A program made the position numbers and the translations under genes. The notes beneath the pieces were generated by a model that ran no database searches, was not told where the DNA came from, and was given only the letters and a program-made list of their open reading frames with translations. A stretch of DNA of 64,000 nt, from positions 2,914,001-2,978,000 of the forward strand of contig NZ_JACHMM010000001.1 in NCBI RefSeq assembly GCF_014204975.1. The letters are read 5' to 3'. The first letter of the stretch is position 1, and each line of letters starts with the position of its first letter. Source of the DNA: Jiangella mangrovi (GTDB lineage Bacteria; Actinomycetota; Actinomycetes; Jiangellales; Jiangellaceae). This document shows positions 1-8,000 of the stretch, one piece after another.

Positions 1-410
1 CCGGCCCCCAGGAGCGCGTGGTGCGCGTCGAGGAACTTCGCCCGCGCCGCCGTGACGTCGGGCTCGTCGGTCTTGGCCGGGAACGGGTAGGAGGAGCCGG
101 TCGCGAGCACGATGTACTCCGGCCGGAGCACCTCGCCGGACGCCAGCGTGACGGCGGTGCCGTCGACGTCGACGGCGCGGTCGCGGACGAACCGGCCGTG
201 CCGCAGCAGCCGGTCGTACGGCAGGAAGATCCGGTCCAGCCACTCCGGCTCCACCAGTGCGCGCCACGACGCGAGGTTGTGCAGGAACGTGTCGGACGGG
301 TCGACCAGGGTCACCTCGGCCACGTCGTCGAGCGCCTTGGCGGCATTGATGCCGGCGAACCCGCCGCCGACGATGACGACGGAGGGGCGCGAGCCGTTGT
401 TCTCGGACAC
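1..410 (-). CDS. FAD-dependent NAD(P)/FAD oxidoreductase (N-terminal part; gene runs off the left edge)
   Basis: Reading leftward from a GTG at 410, the frame starts MSENNGSRPSVVIVGGGFAG, a classic FAD-binding beta-alpha-beta motif (GGGFAG at residues 15-20). It continues with TLVDPSDTFLHNLASWRALV and, near the edge, the VLATGSS motif typical of the second dinucleotide-binding strand. This pattern fits the NDH-2/AIF-like family of single-chain flavoprotein oxidoreductases, which pass electrons from NAD(P)H to quinones or other acceptors. About 136 residues are visible; the C-terminal half is outside the window. GGAG lies 7 bases upstream of the GTG. The gene is divergent from an HxlR regulator with a perfect palindrome between them, so regulation by that neighbour is likely (inference). 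Substrate unknown. Confidence 0.75.
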   Translation of the reverse strand, partial: MSENNGSRPSVVIVGGGFAGINAAKALDDVAEVTLVDPSDTFLHNLASWRALVEPEWLDRIFLPYDRLLRHGRFVRDRAVDVDGTAVTLASGEVLRPEYIVLATGSSYPFPAKTDEPDVTAARAKFLDAHHALLGA

Positions 411-433
411 GGAAAGCTCCTTGGAGAGTCGAA

Positions 434-453
434 GCTACGAGCTGTCTCGTAGC
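434..453. promoter_or_regulatory. Palindromic operator candidate between FAD oxidoreductase and hxlR-type gene
   Basis: GCTACGAG-CTGT-CTCGTAGC is a perfect 8-bp inverted repeat with a 4-bp spacer. It is flanked by further TTCGAA-like symmetry at 427-461. It sits between the divergent starts at 410 and 499. HxlR-family regulators bind short GTA...TAC-type dyads, and GTAGC/GCTAC half-sites are present here. Assignment to the adjacent HxlR protein is inference. Confidence 0.55.
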
Positions 454-498
454 AGCTTCGAAAATCGAAGCAATGATGCGCGCGCTAGTATTCCAGGC

Positions 499-879
499 AT
501 GGCCGCGAGCGTTCGCACCACTCCCGATGTGGACGCCTGCCTGCGCAGCGACGAGGCACTCACCCGCGCCTTCCAGATCCTCGGCAAGCGCTGGAACGCC
601 CTGGTCCTGGGCAGCCTGCAGACCGGCCCGGCCGGGTTCCGCGAGCTGTCCCGCGCCATCGACGGCGTCAGCGACTCCGTGCTGGCCGACCGGCTGGCCG
701 AGCTCACGCAGCACGACCTCGTGCGCCGCCGCGTCGACGAAGGGCCGCCGGTGTCGGTGTCGTACGCGCTCACCGAGCGCGGTGAGGCGCTCATGCCCGC
801 CCTCGGCGCCATCTCCGCCTGGGCCGTGCAGCACCTGCCGTCCGAGGCCGCCGAAGGCGCCGAGGTGTCAGCCGGCTGA
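499..879 (+). CDS. HxlR-family winged-helix transcriptional regulator
   Basis: A 126-residue protein beginning MAASVRTTPDVDACLRSDEA. It has the HxlR layout: a conserved cysteine near the N terminus (CLRSDEAL), then the winged helix around LGKRWNALVLGSLQTGPAGF and FRELSRAIDGVSDSVLADRL, then a basic wing (HDLVRRRV). HxlR regulators are small dimeric DNA-binding proteins that respond to electrophiles or redox state and usually control a divergent oxidoreductase. That arrangement is seen here with the FAD enzyme ending at 410. ATG 499 is chosen because upstream in-frame sequence does not resemble the family. The 3' end overlaps the convergent citrate synthase gene by 12 bp. Confidence 0.85.
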   Translation: MAASVRTTPDVDACLRSDEALTRAFQILGKRWNALVLGSLQTGPAGFRELSRAIDGVSDSVLADRLAELTQHDLVRRRVDEGPPVSVSYALTERGEALMPALGAISAWAVQHLPSEAAEGAEVSAG

Positions 880-2151
880 CGGCTCCGGCAGCGGCTGGGG
901 CGGTGGCGGGCCCTCGTACCGCCCGGTGACGCGGACCCGCAGCGCGCGCTCGTCGTACTCCTCGAGCGCGTGCGCGATCCAGCCGGCGGTCCGCGCGACG
1001 GCGAGGATCGTCTCGCCCGCCTCGGGCGGCATCGCGGTCGCGACGGAGAGCGTCGCCAGCGCGAGGTCGATGTTGGCCGGCAGCGGCAGGTGCGTGGCGG
1101 CGGTCTCGGTGACGGCGCGCGCCGCGGCCAGCACGGGCTCGGCCTCGGGGACGGCCGCGAGCAGGTCGAACAGCAGCTCTGCGCGGGGATCGGTCTCGCG
1201 GTAGAGCCGGTGGCCCAGGCCGGGGATGCGCCGCCCGGCGCGCAGGTGCTCGGCGACCACCGTCCCGGCCCCGCGCTCGAGCACGTCGGTGAGCATGCGG
1301 TGGGCCAGCCCGCTGGCGGCGCCGTGCAACGGACCCTCCAGCGTCCCGAGCGCCGCCGACACGACGGCGTACGGATGCGCCCGCGCCGAGGCCGCCGTCC
1401 GCGCCGTGACGGTCGACGCCGCCAGCCCGTGGTCGATGAGCAGGACCAGCGCGGTGTCGAGGATCGCGACGGCGTCCGCGTCGGCCGGGCGGGCGGTGAG
1501 CCGCGGCCACAGCCGGGCGGCGATGCCGCCGGCCGCGCCCCCGGTCGTACCAGCGTCACCGGCAGCGCTGCCGGTGACGCGCGGGTCGTCGCGAGGGAGC
1601 GAGTCGGCGAAGGTGGCGATGAGGCCCCGGGTCGTCGCGGCCACGGTGCGCGGGCGCAGGTCGAACCGGACCGGGTCGACCGTGGCGGCCGCGACCGCCG
1701 CCACCCGGAGGCGGTCGACGAGGCCGGCCTGCGGCGGCAGCGCGGCGCCGGCGGCCCGGGCGGCGGCCAGCGCCTCGGCCGGCGCGGTGAACGTCACGCC
1801 CGGCTCGAGCGCGCCGGTCCACAGCCACCAGGCGACCTCCTCGAACCGGTACCGCCGGGCCAGCGCGATCGCGTCGACCCCGTGGTAGTGGTAGGCGTCG
1901 TCCTCGATGAGCGTGACCGCGCTGTAGACCGGCCCGGCGGCGTCCTGGGCGCGCGGCACCGGGCCGCCGGGCTCACCCCGTCGCCGATGGGCCAGCCGCT
2001 CGACCTGGTCAGGGTCGAACGTGCTGGCCCGCCCGCCCGGGCCGCGCCGGCTGCTCAGCAGCCCGCGGCTGACGTACGCGTACACCGTCTCGGGCTTCAC
2101 CCCGAGACGCGCGGCGACCTGCTGGGTCGTCAGCCGCCGCTTCTGCGCCAT
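868..2151 (-). CDS. Citrate synthase family protein with N-terminal helix-turn-helix domain
   Basis: This 427-residue protein starts with an excisionase/MerR-like HTH (LTTQQVAARLGVKPETVYAY, residues about 6-25, plus a basic tail to about residue 58). A full citrate synthase fold follows. All three catalytic positions are present: His276 in GPLHGAAS, His314 in GLGHRLYRETDPR and Asp362 in ANIDLAL. The enzyme part condenses acetyl-CoA or propionyl-CoA with oxaloacetate (family knowledge; substrate preference not visible). The fused DNA-binding domain suggests self-regulation. ATG 2151 (GGGGACGG upstream) is preferred over ATG 2175, which lies inside the shared palindrome and lacks a ribosome site. 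It is divergent from a second citrate synthase at 2231. Confidence 0.85.
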   Translation of the reverse strand: MAQKRRLTTQQVAARLGVKPETVYAYVSRGLLSSRRGPGGRASTFDPDQVERLAHRRRGEPGGPVPRAQDAAGPVYSAVTLIEDDAYHYHGVDAIALARRYRFEEVAWWLWTGALEPGVTFTAPAEALAAARAAGAALPPQAGLVDRLRVAAVAAATVDPVRFDLRPRTVAATTRGLIATFADSLPRDDPRVTGSAAGDAGTTGGAAGGIAARLWPRLTARPADADAVAILDTALVLLIDHGLAASTVTARTAASARAHPYAVVSAALGTLEGPLHGAASGLAHRMLTDVLERGAGTVVAEHLRAGRRIPGLGHRLYRETDPRAELLFDLLAAVPEAEPVLAAARAVTETAATHLPLPANIDLALATLSVATAMPPEAGETILAVARTAGWIAHALEEYDERALRVRVTGRYEGPPPPQPLPEPSAG

Positions 2152-2173
2152 CGCCCGTCCCCGTTCGCCCGGC

Positions 2174-2215
2174 ATTGATGGAAATCAATATATCTACGAT
2201 GTTGTCAATCATTGA
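2174..2215. promoter_or_regulatory. Divergent operator region with ATTGA half-sites between the two citrate synthase genes
   Basis: ATTGAT-GGAA-ATCAAT (2174-2189) is a perfect 6-bp dyad. TCAAT-C-ATTGA (2205-2215) is a second dyad built from the same ATTGA half-site. Both lie in the AT-rich gap between the divergent genes. The HTH-citrate synthase is the obvious candidate ligand, but this is inference. Confidence 0.55.
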
Positions 2216-2230
2216 GCGGAGGAGGAGATC

Positions 2231-3382
2231 ATGGCTGCACAGGGTCCGGTGGAGGTGCCGCGCGGGCTGGCGGGAGTCGTCGTCACCGAGACGGCGCTCG
2301 GCGACGTCCGCGGCCTCGAGGGCTTCTACCACTACCGCGAGTACTCCGCCGTCGAGCTCGCCGCCACCCGCACGTTCGAGGACGTCTGGCACCTGATGCT
2401 CGTCGGCGACCTGCCGTCGGCGACCGACAGCGCCGCGTTCGCCCGCCGTGTCTCCGGCCTGCGCCGCCTGCCCGAGGAGGTGGCGGCCGCCCTGCCCGCC
2501 GTCGCCCGGGCCAGCGCGTCGTCGGGCCCGATGGCCGGGCTGCGCAGCGCGCTCTCGCTGACGGGGGCGGCCGCCGGGTTCGGCCCGCTCTACGACCTCA
2601 CCGCCGACCAGCGCCGCGACGACGCGCTGCTGGCCGGCGCCGTCGTGCCGACCCTGCTCGCCGCGCTGTACCGGCTCGGGCAGGGGCTGGCGCCGGTCGA
2701 GCCGCGCGACGACCTCGGGCACGCGGCCAACTACCTGTACATGTTGACCGGACGCGAGCCCGCGCCGGAGCACGCCCGCGCCGTCGAGCGGTACCTCATC
2801 TCGACCATCGACCACGGCTTCAACGCCTCGACCTTCACCGCTCGCGTCATCGCGTCGACGGGGGCCGACCTCGCCGCCTGCCTGGTGGGCGGCGTCGCGG
2901 CGTTGTCCGGCCCGCTGCACGGCGGCGCGCCGAGCCGTGCGCTGGACACCCTGGACGAGATCGGGACCCCGGACCGCATCGAGTCGTGGGTGCGCGAGCG
3001 GGTGCTCGCCGGCGACCGGATCATGGGCTTCGGCCACCCGGTCTACCGCACCGAGGACCCGCGGTCGCGCATGCTCAAGGAGATCGCCCTGGGCTTCGGC
3101 GGCGAGCTGGTCGAGTTCGCGGTCGAGGTGGAACGGCAGGTCGAGGCGATCCTGGCCGAGCTCAAGCCCGGCCGCGAGCTGCACACCAACGTCGAGTTCT
3201 TCGCCGGCGTCGTCATGGAGCAGTGCGGGCTGCCGCGCTCGATGTTCACGCCCACGTTCGCCGTCGCCCGCGTGGTCGGCTGGACGGCGAACATCCTCGA
3301 GCAGGCGGCCGACAGCAAGATCATCCGGCCCGCCGCCCGCTACGTCGGCCCGCCTCCGCCCGTCCCGGTGCCCGCCGCCTGA
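2231..3382 (+). CDS. Citrate synthase / 2-methylcitrate synthase (type II, second copy)
   Basis: This 383-residue enzyme lacks the HTH of its divergent neighbour. Catalytic histidines are seen at His230 (GPLHGGAPSRAL) and His269 (GFGHPVYRTEDPR). At the position where citrate synthases normally have aspartate (NVDFY), this protein reads NVEFF with Glu322. The family condenses an acyl-CoA with oxaloacetate at entry to the TCA or methylcitrate cycle. GGAGGAGGAG directly upstream of ATG 2231 is a very strong ribosome site. I cannot tell from sequence whether it uses acetyl-CoA or propionyl-CoA; no prpB/prpD genes lie nearby. Confidence 0.85.
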   Translation: MAAQGPVEVPRGLAGVVVTETALGDVRGLEGFYHYREYSAVELAATRTFEDVWHLMLVGDLPSATDSAAFARRVSGLRRLPEEVAAALPAVARASASSGPMAGLRSALSLTGAAAGFGPLYDLTADQRRDDALLAGAVVPTLLAALYRLGQGLAPVEPRDDLGHAANYLYMLTGREPAPEHARAVERYLISTIDHGFNASTFTARVIASTGADLAACLVGGVAALSGPLHGGAPSRALDTLDEIGTPDRIESWVRERVLAGDRIMGFGHPVYRTEDPRSRMLKEIALGFGGELVEFAVEVERQVEAILAELKPGRELHTNVEFFAGVVMEQCGLPRSMFTPTFAVARVVGWTANILEQAADSKIIRPAARYVGPPPPVPVPAA

Positions 3383-3421
3383 CCGGCGGCGGTCCCGGCA
3401 GAGGTCAGCCGGTGGTCGCCG

Positions 3422-4327
3422 TCACTCGATGACGATGGCGGCGACCTCGGCGACCGGCAGCGGGCCGTCGACCCACGGACTCTCGAGCGTGGTCGGCAGG
3501 CCGTCGAGCTCGAGCGGCGCGCCGTTGTTGGTGAACGCGATGCTGTAGACCAGCCGCATGCGCGCCGGGTAGCCGTCGGAGTGGTCGACGGAGGCGCGCG
3601 CGTACGTGTGCAGGCACTCGTCGCTCTCGTCGACGGCGAACGGGCACTCCATGACGCCGCTGCCGTCGCCGGGGTCGACCTCGATGCGGTCGGGCGTGGC
3701 GATGGCGTTGACGGCGCCGGTGGACTCGCCGACGACCTCACCGTCGGTGGGGCCGTCGGCCCAGTACCAGGTGGGAAGGTTGACGTAGGACTGCGTGGGC
3801 GGCGAGAAGGCCAGCGTGAAGTCGGGCGTGGCGATGCTGCCGAACGCCTGCCAGGCGAGGTCCCACAGGCTCGGCCCCTGATCCTCCGGCGGCTCGATCC
3901 ACTGCCAGGTCCCCATGGGGTTGCTCGGGTAGCAGGTCACGTAGGTGACGATGTAACCCTCGCCCGGCGACGGCTCGCCGGCGAGGTTCTCCCACTCCGA
4001 CTCCGGGTTGAGCGACGGGATGTTGCCCCAGCACGCTTCGGTGCCGTCGCACCAGCGCACGGCCGTGGGCGGGCCCTCGTCCTCGACCTGGCTGAGGTCG
4101 CAGGTCGGCTCGGCGTCGCCGCCACCGCCGTTGTCGCCGCCGTCGCCGTCGCCGTCGTCGCCCCCGGAGTCGCTGCAGTCCTCGACCCAGCTGTAGCCGC
4201 CGCCGGGGGCGGGCACCTGGACGAGCTCGCAGTCGGCCGACGCCGTGGACACCGCGACGAGCAGCGACGCGGCGACCACGGCCGCACCCACGAGCAGCCG
4301 CAGGAGGCCGCGTGCCATGGTCAGCAT
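3422..4327 (-). CDS. Secreted hypothetical protein, acidic Gly/Asp-rich linker
   Basis: A 301-residue protein with a clear Sec signal (MLTMARGLLRLLVGAAVVAA, cleavage near STASA-DC). A short Cys-containing segment, a low-complexity Gly/Asp run (about residues 55-75) and then a Trp/Tyr-rich domain with several cysteines follow. No recognised family. ATG 4327 is chosen because GGAGGCG sits 8 bases upstream; this start overlaps the end of the upstream lipoprotein gene by 7 bp, so the two are translationally coupled. It is probably exported and works at the cell surface with the lipoprotein (inference). Function unknown. Confidence 0.7.
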   Translation of the reverse strand: MLTMARGLLRLLVGAAVVAASLLVAVSTASADCELVQVPAPGGGYSWVEDCSDSGGDDGDGDGGDNGGGGDAEPTCDLSQVEDEGPPTAVRWCDGTEACWGNIPSLNPESEWENLAGEPSPGEGYIVTYVTCYPSNPMGTWQWIEPPEDQGPSLWDLAWQAFGSIATPDFTLAFSPPTQSYVNLPTWYWADGPTDGEVVGESTGAVNAIATPDRIEVDPGDGSGVMECPFAVDESDECLHTYARASVDHSDGYPARMRLVYSIAFTNNGAPLELDGLPTTLESPWVDGPLPVAEVAAIVIE

Positions 4328-4881
4328 GTGATCGTCGCCTCCGTCTGGTCGACCAGCTCGTTGATCAGCCACTGGCCCTCGACCAGCTCGAGGTCGTAGA
4401 CGCGGGGCTGTGAGCCGCCCAGCTCGCGGTCCTCGACCAGCTCGCCGTTGTAGTACACGTTCCAGGGGTCCTCGTCGACGCAGCTCTCGAGGCGCGCGGT
4501 GTCGCCGTCGACCGTCACCTGGGGCGGGCCGACGACGGGCGCGCCGTCGCGCGTGACGTTCGCGTCGACGAGGCCGCGGAGGTTGGCGATCTGCGTCTGC
4601 GCGATGACCTCGGTGGCGACCTGTTTCAGCGCCGCGTAGGACGCGGCCTCGTCCTGGGCGTTCTCCATGGCGACGACGGTGTCCCAGTAGGCCTGGTACT
4701 GCGTCTCGATGGCCGCGACCGCCTCGGCGTCGGGGTCTTCGGTGGGGGTGGGCTCGGCGGTTTCGGTGCCCGGCGCGGTGGTGGTCTCGAGGCCCTCGGG
4801 TTCGTCGCCACCGCCGTTGCACGCGGCGAGCAGGAGCACCGCCGCGGCCAGGAATGGCAGGCTGGCGCGACTCGGCGTCAT
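4321..4881 (-). CDS. Putative lipoprotein of unknown function
   Basis: A 186-residue protein from MTPSRASLPFLAAAVLLLAA followed by Cys: a lipobox (LLAAC) predicts lipid anchoring. A Thr/Pro/Glu-rich linker (residues about 25-45) is followed by a compact domain containing ETQYQAYWDTVVAME and a C-terminal VEGQWLINELVDQTEAT strand. This resembles NTF2-like lipoprotein domains found before secreted proteins in actinobacteria, but I do not assign it firmly. Start ATG 4881 puts the signal peptide at the N terminus; an in-frame ATG at 4899 has no ribosome site. The gene overlaps the downstream secreted protein gene. Confidence 0.7.
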   Translation of the reverse strand: MTPSRASLPFLAAAVLLLAACNGGGDEPEGLETTTAPGTETAEPTPTEDPDAEAVAAIETQYQAYWDTVVAMENAQDEAASYAALKQVATEVIAQTQIANLRGLVDANVTRDGAPVVGPPQVTVDGDTARLESCVDEDPWNVYYNGELVEDRELGGSQPRVYDLELVEGQWLINELVDQTEATITC

Positions 4882-4959
4882 GACCCGGATCCTATCCATA
4901 CGTCACGACAAGGCAACTCGGGTGTCCGAAGAGTCCCGAAGAGCCCGATGAAAGCTTAC

Positions 4960-4996
4960 TGCAAGTCTTGCAAGAGCCGGCCGTCCTCGTTAGCGT
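4960..4996 (+). promoter_or_regulatory. Promoter with MalR-like operator for the amylase-pullulanase gene
   Basis: TGCAAG-T-CTTGCA (4960-4972) is a perfect dyad. It overlaps a -35-like TTGCAA (4968-4973) followed after 17 bp by TAGCGT (4991-4996), a plausible -10. CTTGCAAG-type elements are the known targets of MalR-type LacI regulators in front of actinobacterial amylase and maltose genes. Overlap with the -35 suggests repression without maltodextrin (inference). Confidence 0.6.
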
Positions 4997-5037
4997 CTCG
5001 GGCACCGTGACATCGCCGTCCGCCCCGGGAGTGCCCG

Positions 5038-8000
5038 ATGCCGACCCTGCCACCCCGCCGCCTCCTCGCCCTCGCCGCCTCCCTGGGCCTCGCCGCGACC
5101 GCCCTGACCGCCGCGGCGGCCACCCCCGCCGTCGCCGACCACACGCCGCCGCCGAGCGCCGTCACGCTGGTCGGCAGCCTGCAGAGCGAGCTGGGCTGCG
5201 CAGGTGACTGGGACCCGGCCTGCGCGGCCACCGAGCTGACGCTCACCGCGCCGGGCGCCACGACCTACGCGCACGCCGTCGACCTCCCTGCCGGGAGCTA
5301 CGAGTTCAAGGTCGCCCTCAACGGCGGCTGGGACGAGAACTACGGCGCCGGCGGCGTCGCGAACGGCCCGAACCTGCCGCTCGTGCTGGAGGCGGCGGCC
5401 GAGGTGACGTTCTCCTACGACCACGCGTCGCACCGGATCGCCGTCGCGCCCACGAACCCGCAGCCCGGCCTCACCCCCGAGGACCGCGAGCTGGCCGGGG
5501 ACAGCCTGCGCACCGGCCTGACCGACGAGCGGTTCTACTTCGTCATGGCCGACCGGTTCGACAACGGCGACCCGGCGAACGACACCGGCGGCTACACCGT
5601 CCCGCCCGGCACCGCGGAGCCGCGGCTCGTTCACGGCCTCGACCCGGCGGACAAGGGCTTCTACCACGGCGGCGACATCGCCGGGATCCTGCGCCGCCTC
5701 GACTACATCGAGGACCTGGGCATCACAGCGGTCTGGATGACGCCGTCGTTCAAGAACCGGCCGGTACAGGGCAGCGGCGCCGACGTGAGCGCCGGCTACC
5801 ACGGCTACTGGATCACCGACTTCACCCAGATCGACCCGCACCTGGGCACCAACGAGGAGCTGCGGCAGCTCGTCGACGAGGCACACGCGCGCGGCATCAA
5901 GGTGTTCTTCGACATCATCACCAACCACACCGCCGACGTCATCGACTACGAGGAGGGCGCCTACACCTACATCCCGAAGAGCGAGGCCCCGTACCGGGAC
6001 GCCGCCGGCACCGTCTTCGACGACTCCGAGTACGCGGCCGGCGACACGTTCCCGGAGCTGGACCCGCAGACGTCGTTCCCGTACACACCGTTCTTCCGCA
6101 CGCCCGAGGACGAGACGGTCAAGGTCCCGGCCTGGCTCAACGACCCGACGCTCTACCACAACCGCGGCAACGCGGCCTTCGACGGCAGCGAGGGCGACCT
6201 GTACGGCGACTTCGTCGGCCTCGACGACCTGTTCACCGAGCAGCCCACCGTCCGCGACGGCATGATCGACGTCTACCGGTACTGGGCGGCGTTCGGCATC
6301 GACGGGTTCCGCATCGACACCGTCAAGCATGTCAACATGGAGTTCTGGCAGAAGTTCGCGCCCGAGGTCCTCGACTCCGCGCACGAGTCCGGCGCCGACG
6401 ACTTCTTCATGTTCGGCGAGGTCTACGACGCCAACCCGGCGGCGATGTCGCGCTACACGACTGAGGGCGGGCTGCAGGCCACCATCGACTTCGGCTTCCA
6501 GGCCCGCGCGCAGGGCTTCGCGACCGGTCGCCCGACGACGGAGCTGCGCGACCTGTTCGCCGGCGACGACTACTACACCGACCCGGACTCCAACGCGTAC
6601 TCGCTGCCGACCTTCCTCGGCAACCACGACATGGGCCGCATCGGGATGTTCGTCCAGGACACCGGGGTCGCGCCGGACGAACAGCTGGACCGGAGCCTGC
6701 TCGCGCACGACCTCATGTACCTGACCCGCGGCCAGCCGGTCGTCTACTACGGCGACGAGCAGGGCTTCACCGGCGACGGCGGCGACAAGGACGCCCGCCA
6801 GGACATGTTCCCGAGCGAGGTCGCCAGCTACAACGACGACGACCTCATCGGCACCGACGCCACCACGGCCGAGGAGAACTTCGACCCGGACCACCCGATC
6901 TACCGGCGCCTGGCCGAGCTGTCCGCACTGCGCGACGAGCACCCGGCGCTGGCCGACGGTGCGCAGCTCCACCGCTACGCGAGCGACGACGCCGGGGTGT
7001 ACGCGTTCAGCCGCATCGACCGCGAGGAGCAGGTCGAGTACGTCGTCGCGACCAACAACTCGACGACCGCGCAGACGGTGAGCTTCGCGACCCTCAACCC
7101 GCGGACGACGTTCCAGCCGGTCTGGTCGAGTGGGGGCGACGACGGCGTCAGCCTGCGGTCCGACGCGACCGGCCGGGTCACCGTCACGGTCCCGCCGCTG
7201 TCCGCCGTCGTCTGGCAGGCGCCGAAGCCGCTGAAGAAGTCGAAGGACGCCCCGGCGGTGCACTTCCGCACACCCGGTCCCGGCGGCATCGTCGGCGGCC
7301 GCGCCGAGGTCGGCGTCTCGGTGCCCGACGGCGGGTTCAACCAGGTCACACTGGCGTGGCGGCCGCTCGGGACGCCGGACTGGCAGGTGCTGGGCACCGA
7401 CGACAACGCCCCGTACCGGGTCTTCCACGACGTGACCGGGCTCGCGCACGGCACGCTGGTCGAGTACCGCGCCGTGCTGAAGGACCACTCCGGCCACCTG
7501 TCGGTGGCGTCGACGTACGGCGTCGTCGGCGAGCCGCAGGACGAGGGCGAGGAGCCGGGCGGCGGCGGCCCCGTCGAGCAGCCGGACCGCGTCACCGTCC
7601 CCGGCAGTCTGAACAGCGAGATGGGCTGCGCCGGCGACTGGGACCCGGCCTGTGCGCAGGCCGGCCTCACGCTGGACGCCAAGGACGACGTCTGGAAGGG
7701 CACGTTCGGACTGCCCGCCGGTGACTTCGAGTACAAGGCCGCCATCGACGGCTCCTGGGCGGAGAACTACGGCCTCGGCGCCCGCCGCGACGGCCCGAAC
7801 ATCCCGCTGCCGCTGGCCGCGGCCGGCGACGTCACCTTCTACTACGACCACGCGACGCACTGGGTCACCAGCGACGCGCAGGACCCGATCGTCACCGTGC
7901 CGGGCTCGTTCCAGTCCGAACTCGGCTGCCCGGGCGACTGGGACCCGTCCTGCATGCGCTCGTGGCTCAAGGACCCCGACGGCGACGGCGTCTACACGCT

